Of a stretch of 64,000 nucleotides of DNA, positions 53,563 to 62,414 are shown one piece after another. The translations under genes and the position numbers were made by a program. Source of the stretch: an uncultured Bacteroidales bacterium (GTDB lineage Bacteria; Bacteroidota; Bacteroidia; Bacteroidales; Paludibacteraceae); contig CACYZT010000003.1 of the NCBI GenBank assembly GCA_902778935.1, positions 1-64,000 of the forward strand, read 5' to 3'. Numbering within the stretch: the stretch's first letter is position 1; the number at the start of each line of letters is the position of its first letter. A model generated the notes under the pieces. The model made no database searches. It had not been told where the DNA came from and saw nothing but the letters and a program-made list of their open reading frames with translations.

Positions 53563-53578
53563 ATTTTTTTGTACCTTT
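53548..53578 (+). promoter_or_regulatory. Rightward half of a bidirectional promoter
   Basis: -33 TTGCATAT (53548-53555) and -7 TACCTTTG (53571-53578), serving the gene at 53617. Confidence 0.8.
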
Positions 53579-53616
53579 GCAGCGAATTTAGAAAATATAT
53601 TAAAATTTAACCTATA

Positions 53617-54375
53617 ATGAAAACAACAAGAACTATTGTAATTTGTGCTCTGAGTATCGCGGCAGTACTGATGTGCTATTTCTGCGTAACGAGCGTTACC
53701 ACTCCTATTAAATTTGAGAACACACGCGCTGAGCGCGAAGTAACCGTCATCAAACACCTGGTAGATTTGCGTACCGCAGAGGTGGAGTATCACCATCAGA
53801 AGGGTGTGTTTACTGCCAGCTATGACACATTGTTGATGTTCCTCAAGACCGCTCCGAAGAAAGAGTTGCTGAAGGAAGGTAGTCTGACCGACAAACAGTT
53901 GGAGGCTGGTTTGACCGAGCACAAAGCTATCAAGATTTTGAATGAAGCGAAGAAAAAAGCGCTCAAGAAGAACCAGTTTGAGAATGCAGACGCTCTGTAT
54001 GCTTATATCTGGGAGAACGACAAAGACGTGATTAGCAATGGTTTGGCAGGTTTCCGCCGCGACACGATTGAGCTCAATATGTTACAATCGCTATACAAAG
54101 GCGAGTACGATGAGAATTCGATTGATGCTATCGTTGAGATTCCTTTCAGCGAGGGTAAGAAGTTTGAGCTGGAGGTTAATAACGAGTACAAGACGAGTCA
54201 AGGCATCCATGTACCTCTGTTCGAAGCACGTGCTCCGTTTGAGAGTTATCTGGGTGACCTCAACAAGCAGGAATTGGTTAACCTCGTTGACCGCGAACAG
54301 AAATTGGAGCACTACCCCGGTTTGAAAGTGGGTGACATCTATTCTCCGAACAACAACGCCGGTAACTGGGAGTAA
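53617..54375 (+). CDS. Membrane-anchored protein of unknown function
   Basis: 252-aa protein with one N-terminal membrane segment (TIVICALSIAAVLMCYFCV) and an extracytoplasmic part with a helical, Lys/Glu-rich region (about 90-125, KEGSLTDKQLEAGLTEHKAIK). Similar proteins appear in Bacteroidales beside rsmD, but I know no function. It has its own promoter, shared head-to-head with the Rel-like gene, and is followed by rsmD after 27 nt. Confidence 0.72.
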   Translation: MKTTRTIVICALSIAAVLMCYFCVTSVTTPIKFENTRAEREVTVIKHLVDLRTAEVEYHHQKGVFTASYDTLLMFLKTAPKKELLKEGSLTDKQLEAGLTEHKAIKILNEAKKKALKKNQFENADALYAYIWENDKDVISNGLAGFRRDTIELNMLQSLYKGEYDENSIDAIVEIPFSEGKKFELEVNNEYKTSQGIHVPLFEARAPFESYLGDLNKQELVNLVDREQKLEHYPGLKVGDIYSPNNNAGNWE

Positions 54376-54402
54376 CCGGTTTAGAACCGGAGCAAAACAG
54401 CC

Positions 54403-54957
54403 ATGCGGATAATAAGCGGCATATACGGGGGGCGGCGATTGTCGCCCCCTAAAAATATAACCGCGAGGCCGACTACCGACTTCGCCAAGGAGAGTTTATT
54501 CAATCTGCTGAATAACCGTTTGGATTTTGAAGGCATCGATGTGCTGGATTTGTTTGCCGGCACAGGTGGTATTGGTATCGAATGTGTCAGTCGAGGAGCG
54601 CGGGAGGTGACGGCTGTTGAGATAGCACATGTGCAGCAAAACTGGATTATCGCCTGCTGCAAGCAACTCGGAATTCGTAATTTAAGTCTCATCCGCGGTG
54701 ATGTATTCAAATTCCTTAATGCTTGCCGCACCAAGTATGATCTTATCTTTGCCGATCCCCCATACGCATTAGAGGCAATCCCTACTCTTCCCGATATAAT
54801 CCTAGACTTTAGTAACGGGCAACAAGGAAGTAACAGCCTATTAAAAGAAAACGGATGGCTCGTTATTGAACACGGTAAAGATACCGATTTTACGAACCAT
54901 CCTCTTCATATAGAGACGCGCACGTATGGAAGCGTGCATTTCTCGTTTTTTCAGTAA
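54403..54957 (+). CDS. rsmD: 16S rRNA (guanine966-N2)-methyltransferase RsmD
   Basis: 184-aa SAM-dependent enzyme that methylates G966 of 16S rRNA during 30S assembly. MRIISGIYGGRRL, RPTTDFAKESLFNLL, the SAM loop DLFAGTGGIGIE and the catalytic DPPY in LIFADPPYALEA are all present. It ends 24 nt before the convergent manA, with a short 8-bp repeat between. Confidence 0.95.
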   Translation: MRIISGIYGGRRLSPPKNITARPTTDFAKESLFNLLNNRLDFEGIDVLDLFAGTGGIGIECVSRGAREVTAVEIAHVQQNWIIACCKQLGIRNLSLIRGDVFKFLNACRTKYDLIFADPPYALEAIPTLPDIILDFSNGQQGSNSLLKENGWLVIEHGKDTDFTNHPLHIETRTYGSVHFSFFQ

Positions 54958-54965
54958 TAAGAGTT

Positions 54966-54987
54966 CTAGAATACTAGAATACTAGAT
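54966..54987 (+). repeat. 8-bp repeat across the manA stop codon
   Basis: CTAGAATA is repeated twice with a partial third unit, extending from the rsmD-manA gap into the manA stop codon. Confidence 0.75.
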
Positions 54988-55983
54988 TTCCAGGTAGATT
55001 TCCAGCAGTTTACACTCGCCTTTGGGTGTAATAACGATATCGTTGAGTGCTGCAGGAATCAATACCGCTTCTCCGATATGCATCGAGACGGCATTTTGTT
55101 CCGTTTCGCTATCCAGCGCCTTCACGGTACACTCTCCTTCTACACACATATATGCCACAAACGAGTCCAACAGCGCATAATCGCGCTGGATAGTACGCGT
55201 TGCCCACATCAGATTCGTTGTGAAAAACGGTGTTCGCTGCAGATTAACAGCTCCGTTCTCCAACGGCATAGGATGTGACACCACATTTGTATCCGTTAAA
55301 GGCTCGAAGTTTATGACCTCCAGCGCTTTCTCAAGTTGGAGCGGTCGTGTTTTGCCGTCATTACCAACGCGGTTATAATCATAGAAACGATAGGTAATAT
55401 CCGAATTCTCCTGTATTTCCGCCACGATGGTATTTCGTTTCATCGAATGGACAGAACCAGTCGGGATGAATATCACATCTCCCTCTTTGACCTTATACTC
55501 CTGCACATAGTCCGCCAGTGAGCCATCTGTGATTGCTTCATGGATAAGCGGTTCATTCATCGCTTGTTTCCATCCGAGACAAATAGCAGCGCTCTCATGC
55601 GAAGGCATGACATACCACATTTCGGTCTTTCCCAACGAGTCTTCATGCTCCAAAGCATAGTCATCATCAGGATGGACCTGAATAGACAAGTCCTCGACCG
55701 CGTCGATAAACTTCAGCAGAACCGGAAAATGGTTTCCGAACACATCGTACACCTTACCTCCCACCAATTCGTCCATATAGACTTCCAACAAGTCCTGGAG
55801 TGAATCGCCGGCATGGTGGCCGTTCACCACCTCCGTAGGAAACTTCGCTATATCAGATATAACCCAGGCTTCCCCCACATTCTCATAGTCCGCGGGGACG
55901 TGGTCATACCATTTCTCAATAGTATGACCACCCCATATCTTATGCAGGAGTTGAGCCCGAAATTTAAACGGATATAGCGCCAT
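54982..55983 (-). CDS. manA: Class I mannose-6-phosphate isomerase
   Basis: 333-aa zinc enzyme interconverting mannose-6-P and fructose-6-P, feeding GDP-mannose and related sugars. The zinc site residues lie in LSIQVHPDDDYA and GKTEMWYVM, with GSVHSM further on. The compact Bacteroidetes-type length is normal. The ATG overlaps the galE stop by one base; together with galE and the nucleotidyltransferase upstream, it forms a sugar-nucleotide block. Confidence 0.92.
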   Translation of the reverse strand: MALYPFKFRAQLLHKIWGGHTIEKWYDHVPADYENVGEAWVISDIAKFPTEVVNGHHAGDSLQDLLEVYMDELVGGKVYDVFGNHFPVLLKFIDAVEDLSIQVHPDDDYALEHEDSLGKTEMWYVMPSHESAAICLGWKQAMNEPLIHEAITDGSLADYVQEYKVKEGDVIFIPTGSVHSMKRNTIVAEIQENSDITYRFYDYNRVGNDGKTRPLQLEKALEVINFEPLTDTNVVSHPMPLENGAVNLQRTPFFTTNLMWATRTIQRDYALLDSFVAYMCVEGECTVKALDSETEQNAVSMHIGEAVLIPAALNDIVITPKGECKLLEIYLEI

Positions 55984-57014
55984 TACTTGATATTACGGAT
56001 ATGTTTCTCCCATTTCCATGCGGATGCGAGCACGTCACGAATCGGCGTGTCTGCTTTCCATCCCAGGACTTCATTGGCACGCTTGGGAGCAGCCCAAACC
56101 TGCTCAATATCTCCTTCCCGGCGACCAACGATGGTATAAGGAATCTTCTGACCTGTTGCTGCCTCAAACTCACGAATGAGCGTCAAGACACTCAAGCCGG
56201 TACCTGTACCGAGATTGAAGATCTCCACTTGCTCGCGGTCCTTGGCATGCAGCATACGGTCAATCGCTTTGACATGTGCTTTGGCGAGGTCCACTACATA
56301 GATATAATCGCGGATACACGAGCCATCGGGTGTGTTATAATCGTCTCCGAACACCTTCAGTTCCGGACGAAGTCCGGCAGCCGTCTGTGTAACGAAAGGC
56401 AGCAAGTTCTGCGGCACGCCATTAGGAAGTTCACCGATATGAGCGGACGGGTGTGCGCCTATCGGATTGAAATAACGCAAGATAGTAGCGTGCAAATCGC
56501 TATCAGCGTGCGCAGCATCGGTAATGATTTCCTCGTTTATCTGCTTGGTGTTGCCATAAGGCGAGAGTGCTTTCTGGATAGGTGCCGTTTCATCCACAGG
56601 CAAGTGTTTCGCATCGGGTTGTCCATAGACGGTACACGAAGAGGAGAATACCAAATTCTGCACCTTATGTAACTGCATTACCTCGAGCAAGGTAACGAGA
56701 CTACCAATATTATTGCGGTAATAGAGCAAGGGTTTCTCTACCGACTCTCCGACAGCTTTGCTGGCTGCAAAGTGTATAACGCCCACGATATCCGGGTACT
56801 GCTTGAATACGTTATCCAAATCGACGAAGTTACCGCAGTCAATATTCGCAAACTCAGGCTTGCGTCCGACAATAGCAGCTATGCCATCCAGCACGTCGAT
56901 AGACGAGTTGCTGAGATTATCCACGATGGTAACCTCGTAACCCTGTTGCATCAATTCAACGGTGGTGTGAGAACCGATATATCCGGTACCACCGGTCACT
57001 AATATTCGAGCCAT
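55983..57014 (-). CDS. galE: UDP-glucose 4-epimerase
   Basis: 343-aa short-chain dehydrogenase-type epimerase. The NAD loop is ILVTGGTGYIGSHT, the catalytic Ser/Thr SSSCTVYGQP and YxxxK in SPYGNTKQINEE; the end has RREGDIEQVWA. The start at 57014 is by family; nine upstream codons overlap the neighbour. It interconverts UDP-glucose and UDP-galactose for cell-surface glycans. Confidence 0.95.
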   Translation of the reverse strand: MARILVTGGTGYIGSHTTVELMQQGYEVTIVDNLSNSSIDVLDGIAAIVGRKPEFANIDCGNFVDLDNVFKQYPDIVGVIHFAASKAVGESVEKPLLYYRNNIGSLVTLLEVMQLHKVQNLVFSSSCTVYGQPDAKHLPVDETAPIQKALSPYGNTKQINEEIITDAAHADSDLHATILRYFNPIGAHPSAHIGELPNGVPQNLLPFVTQTAAGLRPELKVFGDDYNTPDGSCIRDYIYVVDLAKAHVKAIDRMLHAKDREQVEIFNLGTGTGLSVLTLIREFEAATGQKIPYTIVGRREGDIEQVWAAPKRANEVLGWKADTPIRDVLASAWKWEKHIRNIK

Positions 57015-57015
57015 A

Positions 57016-57915
57016 TCAGAACAGTTTAGACGGGTAAACACCCTCCTTGATTAATTGATTGATTTTCATAACAACCTGCGGGCGGTCCTCAGCGTAGGTT
57101 ACTCCGAACCATTTAGACGGCGTGTCGAGCACCTTACATGTAGCTTTGCCGGCAAGGATGAGGTCATTGACCAAAGTCGGGATATAGAACTCCGATTTGA
57201 GTTCCTGTCCATGCGCAGCAAGGAAGTCCTTGAAAGCTTTCTCGCTGTACTCGAAATACTCCGGCGTGAAGCCCCACATGTTCATCGAAACAGGTGTATG
57301 CGGATCGAGCGGCGTATCCACATCGTTCTCCGTAAAGACGATGGTTCCGTTTTTGTCCTCAATCTTCGTGCGCTCCACTACGTCGGTCAGGTGTCCGTTG
57401 GCGTCTGTTGTACAAACACCACGGCTGACAGAACCATTCTCGCTAAGGGTATTGCAAACGCGGTAACCGACCATGCAGTATTCGCCTTTCTTGCCTTCTA
57501 CAGAGCAAAGGAAATCAGCGAGCACCTGGAACGACTCCTTGCCATAGAAATCATCTGCATTGATGACAGCGAAAGGTTCGTGGATAAGGTCTTTACCCAT
57601 GAGAACAGCATGATTGGTACCCCAAGGTTTGGTACGCTCGGTGTTGTAGGTACAGCCTGCCGGCACTTTGTCAACCGACTGGAAGCAAATCTCACACTGT
57701 ACTTTCCCCTCATACTTGCTCAGAACCACGCGGCGGAAGTCATCCTCGAAATCCTTACGGATGACAAACACAATCTTCCCAAATCCAGCACGTAACGCAT
57801 CATACACGCTATAATCAAGGATTGCTTCCCCATTCGGTCCCAGACCATCCATCTGCTTGAGGCCTCCATAACGGCTACCCATTCCGGCAGCCAAGATAAA
57901 AAGAGTTGGTTTCAT
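57016..57915 (-). CDS. Sugar-phosphate nucleotidyltransferase-like protein
   Basis: 299-aa protein with the nucleotidyltransferase signature LFILAAGMGSRYGGLKQ at the N-terminus and the metal-binding FAVINADDFYG. This family resembles glucose-1-phosphate uridylyl- or thymidylyltransferases, and its place one nucleotide upstream of galE suggests it makes a nucleotide sugar. The exact base and sugar are not clear from sequence. It follows the YitT-like gene by 19 nt. Confidence 0.83.
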   Translation of the reverse strand: MKPTLFILAAGMGSRYGGLKQMDGLGPNGEAILDYSVYDALRAGFGKIVFVIRKDFEDDFRRVVLSKYEGKVQCEICFQSVDKVPAGCTYNTERTKPWGTNHAVLMGKDLIHEPFAVINADDFYGKESFQVLADFLCSVEGKKGEYCMVGYRVCNTLSENGSVSRGVCTTDANGHLTDVVERTKIEDKNGTIVFTENDVDTPLDPHTPVSMNMWGFTPEYFEYSEKAFKDFLAAHGQELKSEFYIPTLVNDLILAGKATCKVLDTPSKWFGVTYAEDRPQVVMKINQLIKEGVYPSKLF

Positions 57916-57934
57916 ATATTCGTTATATTAGTTA

Positions 57935-59041
57935 TTATTCGTTTACAATGATTGTTTTGCCGTCCTTCTTCTTATGTCTGAACCAGAGTCCATAGACTTC
58001 GGAGCAGTTACCGGCAGTAATAAAGGCTTTGATATGATTATTGCGAATAAACGCCATGAGTGCCGAGAACTCGTCCTGCGCAAGAATCGTCTGAATCTCC
58101 ATGTGCTCCTCTCCGCTGTAACCGCCTTGAATCTTATACAAAGAACAACCGCGGACCAGCGTCTCTACGATATACTTACGCACACGTTCGGGTTCGTTGG
58201 CAACCACGCAGACGCGTTTGCGCTTATTGAACGAAGCGGTGAAATAATCAATCGCCAAGCCGTTAATCCACGTACCGATGATACCAATAACCACCATACG
58301 GAAGTCATTAATCATGAAGGCAGAGCAGCAAATAATAATACCGCCTATCGCGACTGAAGTACCGATATCGAAATGCATGTATTTGTTCACTATCTTGCCC
58401 AAAATATCCAATCCGCCGGTAGAGGCATTGATGCGGAAGAGGAAAGCCTGACAGATACTCAAGAGGAGAACGAAGCAAATCAAGTCAAACCACACATCTC
58501 TCATTCCAAGACCGCCGCTCATCACACTATCGCGCACGCGTTCAAGCACTTCGCCGGAACGGCTGAGCAGATAAGGATTGCCATGCGCGTCCAATACCGT
58601 TTGTCCCGATTGAAGTTGGGCAAGGATATCCGGCGCATTGATGACCTGGTGCGTAAAATTGGTATTCGAGTAAATGCGGTCCCACATTTGTGTGAGCGGA
58701 CCAAGAATCATCGCTGTATAAACGGTCTTGGCGCCAAACTCATTACCGATAAGGACAAACGCCAACAAGAGAAGGAAGGCATTTATTCCCATTACCAGAT
58801 AAGAGAAGGTATCCGCGTCACCACCGATAAGGGTATTGATGACGATGGACAGACCGGAAATAGAACCAACGATAAGATGGCTGGGCATTAAGAAATAATA
58901 GACAGCGGCAGCGCCCAGACTCATGCCGACCGTCATATAAATCAGTTCACGCCAAAACTTACGCGTCCCTAAAGCATGCCCAAAGGACTTCATCAAATCC
59001 GACCAATAAGCGGCTGTGAAATATTGTTTTAAGTGTTCCAT
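57935..59041 (-). CDS. YitT-family membrane protein (DUF161/DUF2179)
   Basis: 368-aa inner-membrane protein with about six transmembrane helices (e.g. LIYMTVGMSLGAAAVYYFL, YLVMGINAFLLLLAFVLIG) and a cytosolic C-terminal DUF2179 domain (EHMEIQTILAQDEFSALMAFIR). The family is widespread and its substrate is unknown. It carries a region of about 60 residues after the third helix (around GQTVLDAHGNPYLLSRSG) that looks like an extra loop. It sits between lysC and the sugar-nucleotide genes. Confidence 0.87.
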   Translation of the reverse strand: MEHLKQYFTAAYWSDLMKSFGHALGTRKFWRELIYMTVGMSLGAAAVYYFLMPSHLIVGSISGLSIVINTLIGGDADTFSYLVMGINAFLLLLAFVLIGNEFGAKTVYTAMILGPLTQMWDRIYSNTNFTHQVINAPDILAQLQSGQTVLDAHGNPYLLSRSGEVLERVRDSVMSGGLGMRDVWFDLICFVLLLSICQAFLFRINASTGGLDILGKIVNKYMHFDIGTSVAIGGIIICCSAFMINDFRMVVIGIIGTWINGLAIDYFTASFNKRKRVCVVANEPERVRKYIVETLVRGCSLYKIQGGYSGEEHMEIQTILAQDEFSALMAFIRNNHIKAFITAGNCSEVYGLWFRHKKKDGKTIIVNE

Positions 59042-59076
59042 TGATAGATTTCAGAATTCAGATTTCTGATGTTAGA

Positions 59077-60381
59077 TTAAGCTTCATCTTTTACGACCAG
59101 ACGTGCAGTGCGTCGAGTCGTTTGGCTAAGCATGACGGTTCGTCCGTCTTTTGCGCGTTCGAGTATCTGAGGCGTAGTACCACGGATGGTAAGCAAAGAG
59201 AGGCGGTCGTTATACGAGACCTTGAAATGCTCTTTGAGTTCCTCAATCGCTTCCGGCACAAAACGGGTGTTATCCACGCAGACCGAGATTGTAACCGCCG
59301 AGGATTGGATAAGCGATACTTTGAGCCGGTGTCTGCGAATAGTCTCAAAGATTTCATTCAAACTCTCTTCGAGCACAAAAGCAAAGTCTTTTGCGCGCAT
59401 GGTAATAAGGATTTGGTTCTTGCGCCAAATATATACCGGTACGTCTATCGGTCCGACACCATTCTCAGAGATACACGAACCCGCGGCTGTCGGTTCGCCG
59501 AAAGGCTTGACGTACAGCGGGATATGTTTGTTCTCCAAAGGACGAATCGTCTTAGGGTGGATAATCTGCGCACCCGAGTAACTCAGTTCGACTGCATCCT
59601 GGTAACGAAGCGAAGGGATGAGTACCGTTTCGGGTTCGATACGCGGGTCGGCATTGAGAATGCCGGGTACGTCTTTCCAAATAGTGACCGACTCTGCATC
59701 GAGGTAATTTCCCAAGAGAGCCGCCGTGTAGTCCGAGCCCTCGCGTCCAAGCGTAGTACGTTTGCCATCCGCCGTGCCACCGATGAAACCCTGCGCAACC
59801 ACTATCTGCGGACGGTTAGCCCTACTCCAGCCTGCCCGTATGACAGCGCGACTGGCATCGTCATCCACTTTGGCTTCACGCCAAGTATCGTCCGTTCGGA
59901 GCAGCTTGGGCATATTCCACCATTCGACTGACAAGCCCTGCTTAAGCAGATAGACGGCGACAATCTGGGTGGACATGATTTCGCCCATCGAGACTATCTG
60001 GTCGTAGTTCTCATCAAAAGGCAGTTGAGGATCGTAAGGTATCTCGCCCTGCATGCGGATGTCCGTGCCGGGTTGAAGCCCGAGTTCCTTCATGACAGCG
60101 ACATGGAAGTCGATGATGTCCATCCATTGGTTGAGCGCCTGTTCTTCCTTGCCGGCTGCGAGAAACTCGACCACTCGCTCGAGCGCATTCGTGGTCTTTC
60201 CCATCGCAGAGACGACGACCATCAAACCATTGACGATTGGACGATTGACGATTGGACGATTGACGATTGGACGATTGACGACTGACGATTGGTCATCCAG
60301 AGCCAAGCGCACGATGTGCTCCACGTTGCGGACGCCTGCTGCGTCTTTAACCGATGCTCCACCGAATTTATAGACCCTCAT
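59077..60381 (-). CDS. lysC: Aspartokinase with repeat-coded insertion
   Basis: 434-aa enzyme phosphorylating aspartate, the entry to lysine, threonine and methionine synthesis. The kinase domain opens with VYKFGGASVKDAAGVRN and includes GREGSDYTAALLG; two ACT-like regions follow (VSLIQSSAVTISVC). Between residues 35 and 51 it contains Asn-Arg-Pro-Ile-Val three times, coded by a 15-bp repeat also found just upstream of the gene. Normally this point is a short turn before LMVVVSAMGKTTN. The insertion is in frame, so activity may persist. Confidence 0.92.
   Translation of the reverse strand: MRVYKFGGASVKDAAGVRNVEHIVRLALDDQSSVVNRPIVNRPIVNRPIVNGLMVVVSAMGKTTNALERVVEFLAAGKEEQALNQWMDIIDFHVAVMKELGLQPGTDIRMQGEIPYDPQLPFDENYDQIVSMGEIMSTQIVAVYLLKQGLSVEWWNMPKLLRTDDTWREAKVDDDASRAVIRAGWSRANRPQIVVAQGFIGGTADGKRTTLGREGSDYTAALLGNYLDAESVTIWKDVPGILNADPRIEPETVLIPSLRYQDAVELSYSGAQIIHPKTIRPLENKHIPLYVKPFGEPTAAGSCISENGVGPIDVPVYIWRKNQILITMRAKDFAFVLEESLNEIFETIRRHRLKVSLIQSSAVTISVCVDNTRFVPEAIEELKEHFKVSYNDRLSLLTIRGTTPQILERAKDGRTVMLSQTTRRTARLVVKDEA
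60231..60292 (-). repeat. 15-bp tandem repeat inside lysC
   Basis: GACGATTGGACGATT (plus strand) repeats with a 15-bp period about four times, coding the NRPIV units on the minus strand. Confidence 0.93.
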
Positions 60382-60383
60382 AG

Positions 60384-60449
60384 GATTGGACGATTGGACG
60401 ATTGACGATTGGACGATTGACGATTGGACGATTGACGATTGGACGATTA
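60384..60449 (-). repeat. The same 15-bp repeat in the ribH-lysC gap
   Basis: About four further units fill nearly the entire space between the ribH stop codon (60447-60449, which it touches) and the lysC start at 60381. Confidence 0.93.
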
Positions 60450-60923
60450 GAGGTTAGCCATACGGATGGCGGTAACTGCGCCTTCGATACCTTTATTGCC
60501 CAGTTTGCCGCCACAGCGGTCAAGCGCCTGCTGCTTGTTGAGGACAGTAAGGACGGAGAAGATAACCGGCACTTTGCCTTGCGCATTGAGGAAAGCGATG
60601 CCTTGCGTCACGGACTGGCATACATAATCGAAATGCGGTGTATCGCCCTGAATCACACAGCCGATGACGACCAGGGCATTCACGCGTTCCTCTCTAAGGA
60701 TACGTGCTGCTCCGTATGTCAGTTCAACTGCTCCCGGGACATGGATGACATCGATATTATCCTCCGGCACGCCCTGTTTGATAAACGTATCGACCGCACC
60801 CTGCGCCATGGCGTAGGTGATTTCGCTATTCCAGTCCGCTACCACAATTGCATAGCGCTGACGTTCGAGAACATCAGCGCTAGGCAGTAGAGAGCTGTCA
60901 TATTTGGACAGGTCCGTTGTCAT
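60447..60923 (-). CDS. ribH: 6,7-dimethyl-8-ribityllumazine synthase
   Basis: 158-aa capsid-forming enzyme of riboflavin synthesis that joins the RibBA product DHBP with the pyrimidine precursor. VVADWNSEITYAM, HVPGAVELTYGA, VIGCVIQGDTPHFDYV and catalytic His are standard. It lies one base after the TPR gene, and its stop codon touches the 15-bp tandem repeat. Confidence 0.96.
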   Translation of the reverse strand: MTTDLSKYDSSLLPSADVLERQRYAIVVADWNSEITYAMAQGAVDTFIKQGVPEDNIDVIHVPGAVELTYGAARILREERVNALVVIGCVIQGDTPHFDYVCQSVTQGIAFLNAQGKVPVIFSVLTVLNKQQALDRCGGKLGNKGIEGAVTAIRMANL

Positions 60924-61603
60924 TACTCAGCGATAGCGATGTATTTGTCGATATCCTGTGCTTCCGCGGAAGCCGGGTAGTCAGCCTTGATAGCCTTGAA
61001 TGCCTTCAGCGCTTTGGATTTCTGGCCCTCGTGCAGATAGACGAGACCCGCTTTCTTCAAGCTCATCGGAGCAATCATCTCGTTGCCGGACTCAGCAGCG
61101 GACTCGAAAGCCTTAGCAGCCTTGCCGTACTCACCGAGCTCTACATAAGCGTCACCCAAGAGCTGACGCGCAGCGGGATCGATATTGAGGTCGTCCGCAT
61201 CGAATTTCTTGAGATACTTAGCAGCCTCTTCGTACTCGCCCTTCTCGAAATAGCAGATACCTGCGTAGAGCGCAGCGAGCTCGCCCTGCTGGTTGTGGTA
61301 CTCGTCCGCGATAGCCTCAAAGCCCATGCACTCAGCGTCGTCACCTTGGAGCGCCTTGTCATAGTCGCCCGCCATGAAATAAACGACAGCCTTGGCATTC
61401 TCATTACTTGCCTCGAGCGCCTTGGGCTTAATCACATAGTTGTTGATAGCGATAACAGCCATCACCACGATAGCAATACCGCAGACAATCCAACTGATGA
61501 GATTAGCGTTGTCTTCAATCCATTTACCTGCGCCGGTCAGCGCTTCATTAACTTCTTGCAATTGTTCGTCCTGTTTAACGAACTCTTCTTTCTTTTTTGC
61601 CAT
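60923..61603 (-). CDS. TPR protein with one membrane anchor (YfgM-like)
   Basis: 226-aa protein: a short charged N-terminus, a transmembrane segment (LISWIVCGIAIVVMAVIAI, about residues 35-53), then TPR-like repeats (AALYAGICYFEKGEYEEAAKYL, DAYVELGEYGKAAKAFESA, GLVYLHEGQKSKALKAFKAI). YfgM-like proteins assist secretion or cell-envelope chaperones in other bacteria; the role here is unknown. It heads the operon to manA and is driven by the terminator-fused promoter at 61654-61684. Confidence 0.8.
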   Translation of the reverse strand: MAKKKEEFVKQDEQLQEVNEALTGAGKWIEDNANLISWIVCGIAIVVMAVIAINNYVIKPKALEASNENAKAVVYFMAGDYDKALQGDDAECMGFEAIADEYHNQQGELAALYAGICYFEKGEYEEAAKYLKKFDADDLNIDPAARQLLGDAYVELGEYGKAAKAFESAAESGNEMIAPMSLKKAGLVYLHEGQKSKALKAFKAIKADYPASAEAQDIDKYIAIAE

Positions 61604-61653
61604 TTTTATGTTTAATTTATTATTTACAATAATACTTTATTCGAAAAAGCGTG

Positions 61654-61684
61654 CAAAGTTACAAAAAAAAAACGACATACACAA
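61654..61684 (-). promoter_or_regulatory. Promoter of the TPR-ribH-lysC operon
   Basis: Minus strand -33 TTGTGTATG (61676-61684) and -7 TAACTTTG (61654-61661), sharing its -33 box with a terminator stem. Confidence 0.78.
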
Positions 61685-61696
61685 GGGTGTATGCCA
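61663..61696 (-). terminator. Intrinsic terminator of the PAP2 gene fused to the next promoter
   Basis: Minus strand stem TGGCATACAC, loop CCTT, GTGTATGTCG, then ten Ts. It starts 8 nt after the PAP2 stop codon. Confidence 0.82.
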
Positions 61697-61703
61697 TTTT
61701 TCT

Positions 61704-62414
61704 TTATTTTTTGCATTTTTTCTTGAATTCCTTTTGTGCTTTCTCGAGTTGCTTGAGGTATGCTTTGCTGGTATGGAGGCGAGCAAAGGCGGCGCTTGCC
61801 ACCACACGTGCGGCATCGACATCGCTCTGCCAGTGGAAGCCGGCGATGACGCGGCTCTGACCATATTCGAAGCCTTCTTTGAGGATAGCATCTTGGGCCT
61901 CCGGATAGATCTCGCAAAGGATGAGCGCGGTGGTCCAGCCGAGCGTTGTATGTCCGGACGGATACGAACCGTTATGGCTCAGTTCCTCTTCATCTTCGGG
62001 GACCAAAGTCGGTTCATGGAAGACCATATACGGGCGTTTGCGCATGTATGTATTTTTGGCACTATCGCACGCGTAATGGGCGGTTTTGTTAGCATCCTTG
62101 AGCAGTTTCCACAGTTCGGGCGTGTTGGCCTTGGATATCTCGATGCCCACTATCGGCGAGAAGATAACCGCCATTCGGTCGATGCTATACTCGGCATCCA
62201 GACGCGCTTTCTCTCCTCTGGGCGTCGGACGCATCCGTTTGCCCCACTGGTACTGCGCCGTGTCGTAAGCGTAGCGCATCTCGTTGGTTTGCGGCGGTCC
62301 GGGCAAGTAGTGGAGCGCGTTGGGCATTTCCGGCGATGTGAAATACGGATGTGCCTTCGCCATCAATCCAAGCGACAGCACCAAAAACGGAAGGATAAGA
62401 CAGATTTTTTTCAT
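61704..62414 (-). CDS. PAP2-family acid phosphatase (class A-like)
   Basis: 236-aa exported phosphatase. A signal peptide (MKKICLILPFLVLSLGLMAKA) is followed by the PAP2 motifs KNTYMRKRPY, SYPSGHTTLGW and SRVIAGFHWQSDVDAAR, which form the Lys/Arg, Ser-Gly-His and Arg-His-Asp catalytic set. This matches periplasmic nonspecific acid phosphatases of the PhoN type. The C-terminal tail is Lys-rich. Promoter at 62446-62476, terminator directly downstream. Confidence 0.92.
   Translation of the reverse strand: MKKICLILPFLVLSLGLMAKAHPYFTSPEMPNALHYLPGPPQTNEMRYAYDTAQYQWGKRMRPTPRGEKARLDAEYSIDRMAVIFSPIVGIEISKANTPELWKLLKDANKTAHYACDSAKNTYMRKRPYMVFHEPTLVPEDEEELSHNGSYPSGHTTLGWTTALILCEIYPEAQDAILKEGFEYGQSRVIAGFHWQSDVDAARVVASAAFARLHTSKAYLKQLEKAQKEFKKKCKK

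Noticed and set aside
60231-60449. The 15-bp arrays as a CRISPR array
   Set aside because: The units are contiguous with no unique spacers, and no cas genes are present.
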